Assembly (NCBI GenBank): GCA_027622975.1
Contig: JAQBVN010000008.1
Location: 1 to 64,000 of the forward strand
Reading direction: 5' to 3'
DNA: 64,000 bases
Source of the DNA: Bacteroidota bacterium
Lineage (GTDB): Bacteria > Bacteroidota > Bacteroidia > Flavobacteriales_D > Sanyastnellaceae
This document shows positions 1 through 7,828 of this stretch, piece after piece (the first letter of the stretch is position 1; the number at the start of each line of letters is the position of its first letter). Below the pieces are notes generated by a model that did no database searches, was not told where the DNA came from, and saw nothing but the letters and a program-made list of their open reading frames with translations. The translations under genes and the position numbers were made by a program.

Positions 1-83
1 CGCATGGCTTGTTCACGTGCGCTTCGCATGCACCTTCAAGCGAGCTTGATGCGCCTGCTTGCTCCGTGAATCCGCGCTTTGCG

Positions 84-99
84 TCGCCTGAAGAGGCGA
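84..99 (-). other. Hairpin just 3' of tmRNA
   Basis: A perfect 6-bp stem (TCGCCT / AGGCGA) with a 4-base loop lies 9 bases beyond the tmRNA 3' end. No T-tract follows on the minus strand, so it may be a processing or weak termination structure. Confidence 0.35.
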
Positions 100-107
100 T
101 CATCAAG

Positions 108-505
108 TGGAGCCGGGGGGAGTCGAACCCCCGTCCAAACAAGGCCACACCGGAGTTTCTACATGTTTATCTCGCGATTGATTGTCGGCTGAAGGCTGAC
201 CACGAGCAGCCTACCACACAGCGTAGTCCAGTAAGTTTCGCGCCGGGCGTCGGACACACCCTTAGCTAGTCCCATTTACCTGATGCCCTACGTTGCGACG
301 GAAGGGTCCGTACGCCGCAACAGGGCAGCTCGTTCCGTCACCTGGTGACTGGAATTAGGCGAATCGACTGAGTCGATTAAGCCGCGAGCGCGTAGGAAGT
401 GTTGTCATTTCTGACTGAAGATTTGAGATTAACGAGCGACATCTCCAAGAGCTCGACATGCTTCCCCGATTTGGTCATCTTGCTGTCAAATCCAAAATCG
501 GCCCC
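108..505 (-). ncRNA. ssrA: Transfer-messenger RNA (tmRNA)
   Basis: This RNA rescues stalled ribosomes by acting as an alanyl-tRNA and then as a template for a degradation tag. Read on the minus strand, the 5' end (505) begins GGGGCCGATTTTGGATT, the canonical tmRNA start. The 3' end (108) carries the T-arm GGGTTCGACTCCC and an acceptor strand GGCUCC pairing with GGGGCC. The CCA end is not encoded; the next genomic bases give CTT. The tag reading frame lies at 412-377, with an inferred resume codon AGA, giving (A)RNDNTSYALAA then TAA. The YALAA ending is the standard protease signal. Length (398 nt) is typical of a one-piece tmRNA. Confidence 0.96.
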
Positions 506-564
506 AAAATTCAAAGAACAATGCCCTGCCAGATCCCTCGCCTGAGCGTCCAAGACAGGACTTG

Positions 565-572
565 CAAAGCTA
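565..572 (-). promoter_or_regulatory. Predicted -7 element for tmRNA
   Basis: TAGCTTTG on the minus strand matches the Bacteroidota TAnnTTTG element. It lies about 60 nt upstream of the mature tmRNA 5' end, which fits a precursor trimmed by RNase P. I see no TTG at the usual upstream spacing. Confidence 0.5.
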
Positions 573-588
573 CGGAGGGTCCAGGGAT

Positions 589-620
589 TTGGAGGGGCAC
601 GGGAGTTTTTTGTATCTTAT
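589..620 (+). promoter_or_regulatory. Predicted promoter of the small membrane protein gene
   Basis: A TTG at 589-591 is followed after 21 bases by TATCTTAT (613-620), close to the Bacteroidota TTG-N17-23-TAnnTTTG layout. This leaves a leader of about 20 nt before the ATG at 642. Confidence 0.4.
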
Positions 621-641
621 TGAGAACCAAACGAGAGTGAC

Positions 642-845
642 ATGGGGATTTCGATTTTTGACTGGATGTGGATCACGCTGATTGCCGTGGCCACCGCAGG
701 GTCCATTTCTTACGGCATCGTGACGGGACGCAAAAGCGTGACCAAACAGATGTCCCGGCTGATGGAACGCGCAGAACATCAACGTCTGCGCAAAAAGTAT
801 TGGAAGGCACTCGCCAAAGGCAAAAAGATCCCGGGCGAGTCCTGA
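642..845 (+). CDS. Small single-pass membrane protein, function unknown
   Basis: This 67-residue protein has one hydrophobic segment (about residues 5-26) followed by a strongly basic, probably helical tail rich in Arg and Lys. That layout resembles small inner-membrane anchors with a cytoplasmic basic tail. I do not recognise the family. It is supported by a plausible promoter at 589-620, by its position between tmRNA and a well-defined gene, and by amino-acid composition typical of coding sequence. An overlapping frame at 668-856 is less protein-like and was discarded. Only 54 nt separate its stop from the next gene, which has its own promoter. Confidence 0.6.
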   Translation: MGISIFDWMWITLIAVATAGSISYGIVTGRKSVTKQMSRLMERAEHQRLRKKYWKALAKGKKIPGES

Positions 846-863
846 ATGGTCTGTGACTTTAGT

Positions 864-895
864 TGTCCAAACCAAGTTCCGCTCCGCTACATTTG
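864..895 (+). promoter_or_regulatory. Promoter of the dehydrogenase gene (leaderless type)
   Basis: TTG (864-866), 21 bases, then TACATTTG (888-895), then four bases and the ATG at 900. Transcription should start at or next to the start codon. Confidence 0.65.
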
Positions 896-899
896 AGGC

Positions 900-2114
900 A
901 TGAAGATTGGAGTTGTGCGCGAAGGAAAGGTGCCCCCAGATCAGCGGGTGCCCCTCACCCCTGCCCAATGTGCTGAATTGAAGAGGCTTTATCCCGAGGT
1001 CGAGCTCGTGGTGGAGGCGAGCGAAGTGCGACGCATCTCAGACGACGAATACCGTGCCGAGGGCATCGACGTGGTCGACACGCTTGTGGGAGCGAACTGC
1101 GACGTGCTTCTCGGCGTCAAGGAAGTGCCCTTGGACGAGTTGATTCCAGACACGACTTACCTGTTCTTCAGCCACACGTACAAGCTGCAACCGTACAACG
1201 CCAAGTTGCTGAAAACCATTGTGGACAAGCGAATCCGTTTGATTGATTACGAACTCATCAAACGGACTTCAGGAAAGCGGGTCATTGGCTTCGGAAAGTG
1301 GGCCGGCATCGTCGGGGCGTACAACGCCTTGAGGGCTTGGGGCCTCCGCGAACGTGCCTTAGACTTGCCCCGTGCCATAGAATGTCGGGACATGAAAGAG
1401 ATGGTTGAGCACGGGAAGGGCGTGGACCTGCCGTCTCGCATGAAAATCGTGCTCACTGGTGGAGGGCGCGTGGGTATGGGAGCGCACGAGTTGCTCACCA
1501 ATCTGGGACTTCGCGAGGTCCACAAAGAAGCTTTTCTCAAAGAGCCATTTGAAGAGGCTGTCTTCACGCGATTGGATGTTGAAGATTACAACGTACGTCG
1601 AGATGGCAAACCCTTCGCGATGAAGGATTTCATCGATGACCCCACAGATTTCAAGAGCTCTTTCCTGCCTTACGCAAGGGTCGCTGACCTATACATTGCC
1701 GGGCATTATTGGGCGGAGGGGTCTCCCTTCATCTTTACGCGTGAAGACATGAGGGATCCCGCATGGAAGGTGTGCGTTGTCGCAGACGTGAGCTGTGACA
1801 TTGATGGACCCGTGGCTTGCACGATTCGTCCGAGTACCATCTCAGACCCACTCTACGGGTATAACCCACGTGAAGAGCGCGAATGTGCCTTTGACGATCC
1901 TTCGGGTTTGACCGTGATGGCTGTAGACAACCTCCCCTGCGAGTTGCCACGTGACGCGAGCCATGGATTTGGGAAAGAAATGCTGGCGCACGTCATTCCA
2001 CTCCTTGTTGGAGGGGATCGCGACAACATGTTGACCAACGCCACGGAGACGACGTTGGATGGAGCCCTTGCACCCAAGTATCGATACCTCCAAGATTACA
2101 TTGACCGCGCCTGA
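900..2114 (+). CDS. Saccharopine dehydrogenase-like / alanine dehydrogenase-PNT family oxidoreductase
   Basis: The 404-residue protein opens with the MKIGVVREGKVPPDQRVPLTP signature of the alanine dehydrogenase/pyridine nucleotide transhydrogenase N-terminal domain. A Rossmann GGGRVGMGA loop lies near residue 188. Length and layout best fit NAD-dependent saccharopine dehydrogenases (L-lysine-forming type), which reversibly condense lysine and 2-oxoglutarate in the cytoplasm; the exact substrate cannot be fixed from sequence alone. The ATG at 900 is set by a promoter element four bases upstream. The gene stands alone, convergent with the TonB-like gene, and its last codons and stop form the first unit of a tandem repeat. 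Confidence 0.82.
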   Translation: MKIGVVREGKVPPDQRVPLTPAQCAELKRLYPEVELVVEASEVRRISDDEYRAEGIDVVDTLVGANCDVLLGVKEVPLDELIPDTTYLFFSHTYKLQPYNAKLLKTIVDKRIRLIDYELIKRTSGKRVIGFGKWAGIVGAYNALRAWGLRERALDLPRAIECRDMKEMVEHGKGVDLPSRMKIVLTGGGRVGMGAHELLTNLGLREVHKEAFLKEPFEEAVFTRLDVEDYNVRRDGKPFAMKDFIDDPTDFKSSFLPYARVADLYIAGHYWAEGSPFIFTREDMRDPAWKVCVVADVSCDIDGPVACTIRPSTISDPLYGYNPREERECAFDDPSGLTVMAVDNLPCELPRDASHGFGKEMLAHVIPLLVGGDRDNMLTNATETTLDGALAPKYRYLQDYIDRA

Positions 2115-2195
2115 GGGTGCGACATTGACCGCGCCTGACAGTGCGAGATTGACCGCGCCTGACAGTGCCAGAATGGCCGCGCCTCATGCAGCGAG
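2100..2195. repeat. Tandem repeat, about four 24-bp units, spanning a stop codon
   Basis: Units starting at 2100, 2124, 2148 and 2172 share the core TTGACCGCGCCTGA; the last unit is more diverged. The first unit contains the final codons and TGA stop of the upstream dehydrogenase. The array fills nearly all the space to the convergent gene ending at 2208. Confidence 0.9.
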
Positions 2196-2207
2196 AACCT
2201 GTCTCAT

Positions 2208-2918
2208 TCATTGAGCGACGAAGACGTAGGTCAGTCGACCCTCCTGTCTCTTAGGGGCTTCTTCGGACGCATTGAATCGCGCGCGCCGCGCACTTCGAAG
2301 AGCCGCTTTCCCGAAGCAACTCTCCGGGTCTCCTGACACCAAGGAAGCGCCGACAACACGACCGTTTTGGTCCACATCGATGGCTACCTCCAACTGCGCC
2401 CCACCGCGACAAGAATAGCCAGGGACATCGAGATCCAATCCTTGACGGTTGGTCAAACGATACCTGACCGTCACGAGACCATCGTATTGGGCATCCCACG
2501 CTTCATACGTGTTGTCCACTTGATGATGTGTCACATTGGCCCGCCCCGCCGTATCAAACTCCTTTCCCTGTGCCGACAACCGCGCAAATTCATCAGCTTC
2601 CATCGCACGCAGTTCTGCTTCGACTTGGGCCTCAAGAGCAGCCTGTTCTTGGGCAGAGAGCTGTGTGGATCGGGCTTCTGACGAGGTTTGGGCTTGGGCA
2701 TCAGCCCGAAGGTTGGCCACCCTCGCCGCGATGGCCTCACGCATGCGATCCTCATAGCTCTGGGAGGAATTTGGCGCAGGCTGTTCTTCCACCGTCCAAA
2801 CCTCCGCGTAGGTTTCACTCGGGGACAATCCTTCACTGACAGGAACCCACACCATGGCCCCAAGGACCACAACGTGGGCCAACAAGGTGTAGAGCACCGC
2901 CCGTCGAGCAATCCCCAT
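2208..2918 (-). CDS. TonB-family energy transducer-like protein
   Basis: The 236-residue protein has an N-terminal transmembrane anchor (about residues 6-25), a long Ala/Glu/Gln-rich helical periplasmic spacer, and a C-terminal domain with a GGAQLEVAIDVDQNGRV strand and a closing GRLTYVFVAQ strand. This is the layout of Bacteroidota TonB-like proteins, which couple the inner membrane to outer-membrane receptors. No proline-rich stretch is present; the helical spacer replaces it. It starts 3 nt after the stop of the upstream coiled-coil gene, so the two are almost certainly co-transcribed. No ExbB or ExbD gene lies nearby. Confidence 0.7.
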   Translation of the reverse strand: MGIARRAVLYTLLAHVVVLGAMVWVPVSEGLSPSETYAEVWTVEEQPAPNSSQSYEDRMREAIAARVANLRADAQAQTSSEARSTQLSAQEQAALEAQVEAELRAMEADEFARLSAQGKEFDTAGRANVTHHQVDNTYEAWDAQYDGLVTVRYRLTNRQGLDLDVPGYSCRGGAQLEVAIDVDQNGRVVGASLVSGDPESCFGKAALRSARRARFNASEEAPKRQEGRLTYVFVAQ

Positions 2919-2921
2919 GAA

Positions 2922-4835
2922 TCAGTCGTACGAGGGATTGGTTTTCAAATCCCAAATGGCCTTGGTGATGCTCTGATCTCCCTGGAAGTAATAGACCCCT
3001 GTCTTGGTCACAACCTTTCTGTAGCGGGTCACCACATCTCCTTCACGAACCGTTCGTTGGATCACAATGCCATTTTGGATGTCGTAGCTCGTTTCCTGAA
3101 CGCCTCGAGGAATGTCGCGATCCTCTGCAGCCAAGATGACTTCGCCTTGTGGATGTTTGGAGGCCTCTTCGATCAAGTTCAACTCCATTTTTGCCAAAGC
3201 ACCTCGGTTCCTCGTCAATTCGGCCTGACTGATCTCCTCTTCGGCCCAACGCGCCTTGTCATCTTCAAGACTGCCTTGGGTTTGGATGATGTGCTCACGG
3301 TGCTCCTCCGAACGACCCGCATATCCATCCTGCACATCTCGGCCTGTGGAACCATGTCCCCGATCTTGGGAGGTTGCATCGAGGCGTGCACGCTCCGCCC
3401 GCATGGCTGATTCAGCCTGCCATCGATCCGTTGCCATTTGCACCTCCTCCTTTTGGTCCTCCACAGCGGCAGCGGCGGCCCGGCGCTCAGATTCGACGGC
3501 TTGACGGTAGTACAACTCCGCCTCATCCTCGGCAGCCGCGTTCCTCAGGCCAGCCTCATTGGACCGACTTTGGGATTCCGCCTTTCGTTGAGCGCGAGCC
3601 TCCTCTTGGGCCTTCAGTCGTTCTTGCAACTCCAGCTCTTTGGCTTCAAGGGCCGCTCGGTTGGCATCCAGACGCGCCGCTTGTTCCGACGCAGCCTCCT
3701 CCGATTGCTTGGCACGTTCTTCTTCGGCCAAACGTCGGGCCTCACGCGCCGCATCTCCTTGAGCGCGTTCCTGCGCCTGCGCATCGGCTGCTGCTTGTTT
3801 TTCGGCAGCACGACGTTCCGCATCTCGCGATTTCTCCTCCGCAAGAGATCGCTCCCCATCGTCTGTTCCTTGGTCTTCTTGCCCCGCTTGAGATTGGGCT
3901 GAACGACGGGCTGCCTCCTCTGCACGGGCTGCGGCTTCTTCCGCGCGGGCCGCAGCCTCCGCTTCTTTGGCCGCATCGCGCGCAGCTTCCTCTTCAGCCT
4001 GAAGAGCGGCAGCCCTCGCCTCTTCCGCCGCGCGCTCCTCCGCCCGTTGCTGTTCGGCAGCCGCCTCTTCCGCCGCCAAGGCTTCCCTCTCCTCCCTTTG
4101 CAAGTCATTCAAGGCCGCATTCGCTCGATCCAACCCGGCTTGAGCACGGTCATCACCCGGGATGAAATTCAAGGCTATTTGATATTCGGTCTTGGCATCC
4201 TCCCAACGTTCCCGCACCTCTGCGCGCTCACCATCTTCCATGGCATTGTCGTAACGCATGCGGGCACGGGCCAAATCCTCTTCCATGTTGGCCAACCGAT
4301 CCAATTCCCTGTCGATGGCCCGCCTCATGTCTTGGGTGTGGGCCATGTCAAATTGCAGCTTGCCTCGGTCGTCCACATTTGCAATTCCTATGGGGCTATC
4401 CATGATCGTGAGGTCAAATCCCTCGACCATGTCAAACAAAGTCATGTCCAAATCAAAGGTGTAGCCATCGCTTTCGAGGGGGTTGGCCTCATTGCCAGCA
4501 TTGATTTGGACACGTTTGGTGACCATCCCATCACCCACGAATTCAATGGTGTAATTCTGATTCAAAGGGAGTTCCAAGAAGTACTGTCCGTTTCTGTCTG
4601 TGAGGATTTGATCAAACGATTCTCCATTCTGCAAAACCGAAACGGTGATGTCCACAAGTTTGGCATTGGAATCTTCATGACGCAAGGTGCCATTGACCAC
4701 AAGCATGTCGTCTTGGGCACACAATTCACCCGTATTCATCGCCACCGCCACACCCCAAAGCGCGACGATCCAGCTGAAGGTTTTCCCAAAGCGAACAGTG
4801 AGCTTCCCAAGGTTGACAAGTCGCGATGAAGGCAT
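2922..4835 (-). CDS. Secreted coiled-coil protein with carboxypeptidase-like regulatory domain
   Basis: The 637-residue protein has a signal peptide (hydrophobic core SWIVALWGVAVAM, then a cleavage-like CAQ), an N-terminal beta-sandwich of the carboxypeptidase regulatory type (NGQYFLELPL motif), a very long Ala/Glu/Arg/Gln-rich coiled coil (about residues 170-530), and a C-terminal region with the motif GVYYFQGDQSITKAIWD seen in Bacteroidota envelope proteins. The start is uncertain: ATG 4835 is preferred, but ATG 4859, which shares two bases with the divergent start codon at 4858, would add eight residues. It is followed at 3 nt by the TonB-like gene. An inferred role is a periplasmic or surface structural element working with that protein. 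Confidence 0.68.
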   Translation of the reverse strand: MPSSRLVNLGKLTVRFGKTFSWIVALWGVAVAMNTGELCAQDDMLVVNGTLRHEDSNAKLVDITVSVLQNGESFDQILTDRNGQYFLELPLNQNYTIEFVGDGMVTKRVQINAGNEANPLESDGYTFDLDMTLFDMVEGFDLTIMDSPIGIANVDDRGKLQFDMAHTQDMRRAIDRELDRLANMEEDLARARMRYDNAMEDGERAEVRERWEDAKTEYQIALNFIPGDDRAQAGLDRANAALNDLQREEREALAAEEAAAEQQRAEERAAEEARAAALQAEEEAARDAAKEAEAAARAEEAAARAEEAARRSAQSQAGQEDQGTDDGERSLAEEKSRDAERRAAEKQAAADAQAQERAQGDAAREARRLAEEERAKQSEEAASEQAARLDANRAALEAKELELQERLKAQEEARAQRKAESQSRSNEAGLRNAAAEDEAELYYRQAVESERRAAAAAVEDQKEEVQMATDRWQAESAMRAERARLDATSQDRGHGSTGRDVQDGYAGRSEEHREHIIQTQGSLEDDKARWAEEEISQAELTRNRGALAKMELNLIEEASKHPQGEVILAAEDRDIPRGVQETSYDIQNGIVIQRTVREGDVVTRYRKVVTKTGVYYFQGDQSITKAIWDLKTNPSYD

Positions 4836-4845
4836 GGTTCTCTCG

Positions 4846-4853
4846 TAGGTTTG
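4846..4853 (+). promoter_or_regulatory. -7 element, leaderless promoter of FAD oxidoreductase
   Basis: TAGGTTTG followed by exactly four bases and the ATG at 4858. No TTG is found at 17-23 bases upstream. The element lies within the 22-bp divergent gap. Confidence 0.55.
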
Positions 4854-4857
4854 TATC

Positions 4858-5997
4858 ATGGCAAGTTCGCCGAAAAATAAGGATTTCCGCTCAAACAGCC
4901 TTGACCCTGGACTGGGATTCAGCTGGTGGGAGCTTCGAGGTTGGCTGGGAGAATTGGATGCCTTGGTGGTGGGAGGAGGATTGGTGGGCATGACAGCCGC
5001 CTTGCACATGAAGACCCAAAGGCCTAAAGGACGGATTGTCATCATCGACAGGCAACCCTTGGGGGGGGGCGGATCCACCCGAAATGCGGGATTTGCATGC
5101 TTCGGCAGCCCCTCGGAACTCGCCGAGGACATCCTGACACTCGGTGAAGCCAGAACCGCAGAATTGGTGGCCATGCGGTGGCGAGGCCTGCAAGAGTTGC
5201 GGCATTCTTGGGGAGATGAGGCGTTGGGCTACCAGGCGAGCGGGAGTGTCGAATTGTTCACAAATTCGGAGCTTCAACGACAAGTCGAAGCCTTGCTTCC
5301 TCGCCTCAATGAGCTCCTGACACCCGTGTTGGGAGAGTCACCCTTTCACTTCGCATCGCAAGGGTCCCTCCCAGGCATCCAAAAGGGCGCAGGACTGGTG
5401 ACCAGTCCATGCGAAGGGCTCTTAGACACGGCAAAAACCATCCAAACCATGCGTCGGGCCCTTGTGGAACGTGACATTCCTTTCTTGCCGGGCCTCCCCA
5501 TGACATCCCTTGAATCAGGCGACCGAGGTTGGCGAATCGGCACACCCTCGGGGGTGCTGGAAAGCCGCCAAGTGCTTCTGGCAACCAACGCCTTGGCAGC
5601 TCAATGGCTGGACCTCGACGTCCAACCGGTGGACAACCACGTTTTGGTGTCTGCTCCCCTCCCCGAACTGACTTTGACACACACAGTGCATCACGACCGA
5701 GGCTATGTGTATGCACGCAGGGTTGAGGATCGATTGCTCATCGGGGGTGGCCGCCAGTGGGGACTCGATGCCCGAGGGGTGGTGGAGGCCTTGACGGCGT
5801 GGGCCCAAACCCACCTGCACGCAGGGTTCACACCATCCCACCACTGGGTTGGAACTCTGGGGGTGGGTCAAGAACGTTGGCCCATCGTGGACTCGCCTGC
5901 CCGAGGACTCCATGTGGGGGTTCGCATGGGAGGAATGGGCGTAGCCATTGGGAGTTTGGTGGGACGTCAGCTGGCAGAGCTCGCCTTGGGAGAGTGA
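4858..5997 (+). CDS. FAD-dependent oxidoreductase, DadA / glycine oxidase family
   Basis: The 379-residue flavoprotein has a dinucleotide-binding loop VVGGGLVGM near residues 38-46 and a downstream STRNAGFACFG segment, typical of the DAO family that oxidises amino acids or amines with FAD. A C-terminal RVEDRLLIGGG block and the VRMGGMGVAIG block complete the FAD fold. About 34 residues precede the FAD loop, longer than usual, but the promoter element four bases before ATG 4858 supports this start. The substrate is unknown, and no glycine cleavage or thiamine genes are nearby to suggest one. It is followed at 46 nt by the SPOR-like secreted protein. Confidence 0.78.
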   Translation: MASSPKNKDFRSNSLDPGLGFSWWELRGWLGELDALVVGGGLVGMTAALHMKTQRPKGRIVIIDRQPLGGGGSTRNAGFACFGSPSELAEDILTLGEARTAELVAMRWRGLQELRHSWGDEALGYQASGSVELFTNSELQRQVEALLPRLNELLTPVLGESPFHFASQGSLPGIQKGAGLVTSPCEGLLDTAKTIQTMRRALVERDIPFLPGLPMTSLESGDRGWRIGTPSGVLESRQVLLATNALAAQWLDLDVQPVDNHVLVSAPLPELTLTHTVHHDRGYVYARRVEDRLLIGGGRQWGLDARGVVEALTAWAQTHLHAGFTPSHHWVGTLGVGQERWPIVDSPARGLHVGVRMGGMGVAIGSLVGRQLAELALGE

Positions 5998-6043
5998 AAC
6001 CTTTTGGGGACTGCCTCCGTACGCTCGCACAACCCCATTTCTG

Positions 6044-7750
6044 ATGACCATGCGCTTCTTGAGCACCCCATTGTACGCAGCCACAATCACCGTGGTCGCT
6101 CTTTTTTGTTCCACCCTGGCATGGACCCAGGACCTGTCAACTGGTTCAGACACGCCGAAAGCAGCTCCATTCGTCGAAGGCCATGTGGGTCAATCCATTC
6201 AGTCCACACCAACACAACTCCGTGGTGTGATTGTAGGTCAACCCTTGGCATCGACATGGACCCTGGAAGTCGCCTATCTCTCCCTTCAGCGGGATGAAGA
6301 TTCTGGCGTGCAGGCATTCAGATCCACCTCTCAAAACCTTGGATTGGGACTTCGGTACTCCCCATGGTCCGTCCAACAAAAGGCGGTTCGACCTTTCGTC
6401 AGTGCAGGTTTGGCTTGGCAACAAGCGACAGTGATGGCCGACGCCCAAAGTGCGGACGGCCGCACCTACCACCTCTGGGAAGACGGACTTCTGTATGAAT
6501 TCGCCCAGCCCGAGCCCATGCCTGACACCGAACTCCCCACTCCCCTTCAGCGGGACAATGTGTATGAAACCCGCGTCTCAGATGCCAACCGCATGGTTGT
6601 GCCAGTGAAACTTGGTGTGGACCTCCAATTGACTCCACGCGTGCATGCCTCCGTGGCTGCATGGATGATGCCAGGCACATCAAACCCGGGTCTTCAAGCT
6701 GGTGTGGGCATGACTTTTGGCAAACGTGCACCAAGTGTTCGCACCTTGTTCCCAGAAGAATTTTTGGCCCTTGGTGATGATGCCGATGGCGACGGTGTGA
6801 AAGATGTGAAAGACTTGTGCGGAGGAACAGAGCGTGGAGCCATCGTGGATCAATTTGGTTGTGCCGTGGACACCGATGGAGATGGGGTACCCGACCACAG
6901 GGACCTCGAATTGAACAGCCCAGACATGCTCGTCAACACCGATGGCGTGAGCGTAACCTGGGAGGAATGGCAGGCCATGTGGGCTCCGGAACGCGGCGAC
7001 CCATCCCTCTTTGCCCAAGACAGTGCCGTGATTGTGGCCGAATTGAACGCCGCACAAATGGCCCAAATGCTGGGTCGTGTGGGCAACACAGCCGCCAACA
7101 CCGAAGCAAAAATGTTGCTCGAACTCCGCGAAAAAGTGTACAATCCGAGCATCACGTACCGCATCCAATACGGAGCCTACTTGGCCGATTTTGAGCCATC
7201 TGTTTCTACCTATGGAGCCGACGATGTCGAATCGATCCAAGGCGAACATGGCCTGACGCTTCATGTAGGTGGTGAATACATGCGTCTGTCAGAAGTCAGA
7301 CAAGTCTTGGCGACTGTCAAGTCGGAGGACCACCAGGATGCCTTCATCACAGCCTACCGAAACGGAAAGCGGATTTCATTGGAAGAAGCGGATCAATTTG
7401 AAAAACTGCGTCAAGAACGGGTCGCGGAAGCCGTCGATTTGTTTGACGCTCCGTCCATCCGGTTCCATGTCCAGCTCGGTCGGTACAGTGCAGGCGTTCC
7501 GGTGGACATCTTGAACAGTTTCCTTCAAATGGGCCATGTCGAGCAGCGTCTCGAATCGGATGGCACACATCGCTACATCACCCGTGGATTCGACAGCGAA
7601 GTTGAAGCGAGACAACATTTGTCAGATGCCATGTCGCGGGGATTTGAGGATGCCTTTTTGGTGGCCGAAGCCAACGGCAAACCTTGCAGCATCGCAGAGG
7701 CTCGTGCCAAGCGTTCAACATCCGATTGGAAATCCGTGGCTGAAGACTGA
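6044..7750 (+). CDS. Secreted/outer-membrane protein with thrombospondin-type-3 calcium repeats and SPOR-like C-terminus
   Basis: The 568-residue protein (ATG 6044; ATG 6050 also possible) has a signal peptide ending near TLAWTQD and an N-terminal beta-barrel-like region. Two Asp-rich calcium loops follow (DDADGDGVKDVKDLC and DTDGDGVPDHRDLE), as in type-3 thrombospondin repeats of OmpA-like proteins. The C-terminal half holds two segments resembling SPOR-type domains (YRIQYGAYLADF and IRFHVQLGRYSAGVP), which bind denuded peptidoglycan in known families. No OmpA peptidoglycan-binding motif is visible. It probably links the outer membrane to the cell wall. The longer frame starting at 5948 overlaps the upstream gene and was not used. 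Confidence 0.65.
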   Translation: MTMRFLSTPLYAATITVVALFCSTLAWTQDLSTGSDTPKAAPFVEGHVGQSIQSTPTQLRGVIVGQPLASTWTLEVAYLSLQRDEDSGVQAFRSTSQNLGLGLRYSPWSVQQKAVRPFVSAGLAWQQATVMADAQSADGRTYHLWEDGLLYEFAQPEPMPDTELPTPLQRDNVYETRVSDANRMVVPVKLGVDLQLTPRVHASVAAWMMPGTSNPGLQAGVGMTFGKRAPSVRTLFPEEFLALGDDADGDGVKDVKDLCGGTERGAIVDQFGCAVDTDGDGVPDHRDLELNSPDMLVNTDGVSVTWEEWQAMWAPERGDPSLFAQDSAVIVAELNAAQMAQMLGRVGNTAANTEAKMLLELREKVYNPSITYRIQYGAYLADFEPSVSTYGADDVESIQGEHGLTLHVGGEYMRLSEVRQVLATVKSEDHQDAFITAYRNGKRISLEEADQFEKLRQERVAEAVDLFDAPSIRFHVQLGRYSAGVPVDILNSFLQMGHVEQRLESDGTHRYITRGFDSEVEARQHLSDAMSRGFEDAFLVAEANGKPCSIAEARAKRSTSDWKSVAED

Positions 7751-7828
7751 CCCCGACAAGCTAGGCGGCACTGAGAACTTGGGGGCAAACTCAACATCTG
7801 AGGCTTGACCCAAGAATTGGGGCTGGAC

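Noticed and set aside
9-269. An 86-codon plus-strand frame overlapping tmRNA
   Set aside because: It lies antisense to a well-defined tmRNA and has no protein-like features.
2367-3410. Several long plus-strand frames opposite the coiled-coil and TonB-like genes
   Set aside because: They are antisense shadows of Ala/Glu-rich coding sequence, with Pro/Arg-biased composition.
3374-4829. Plus-strand frames of more than 250 codons antisense to the coiled-coil gene
   Set aside because: The composition (Pro, His, Arg-rich) is typical of the complement of Glu/Ala/Arg repeats; the minus-strand product has a signal peptide and known domains.
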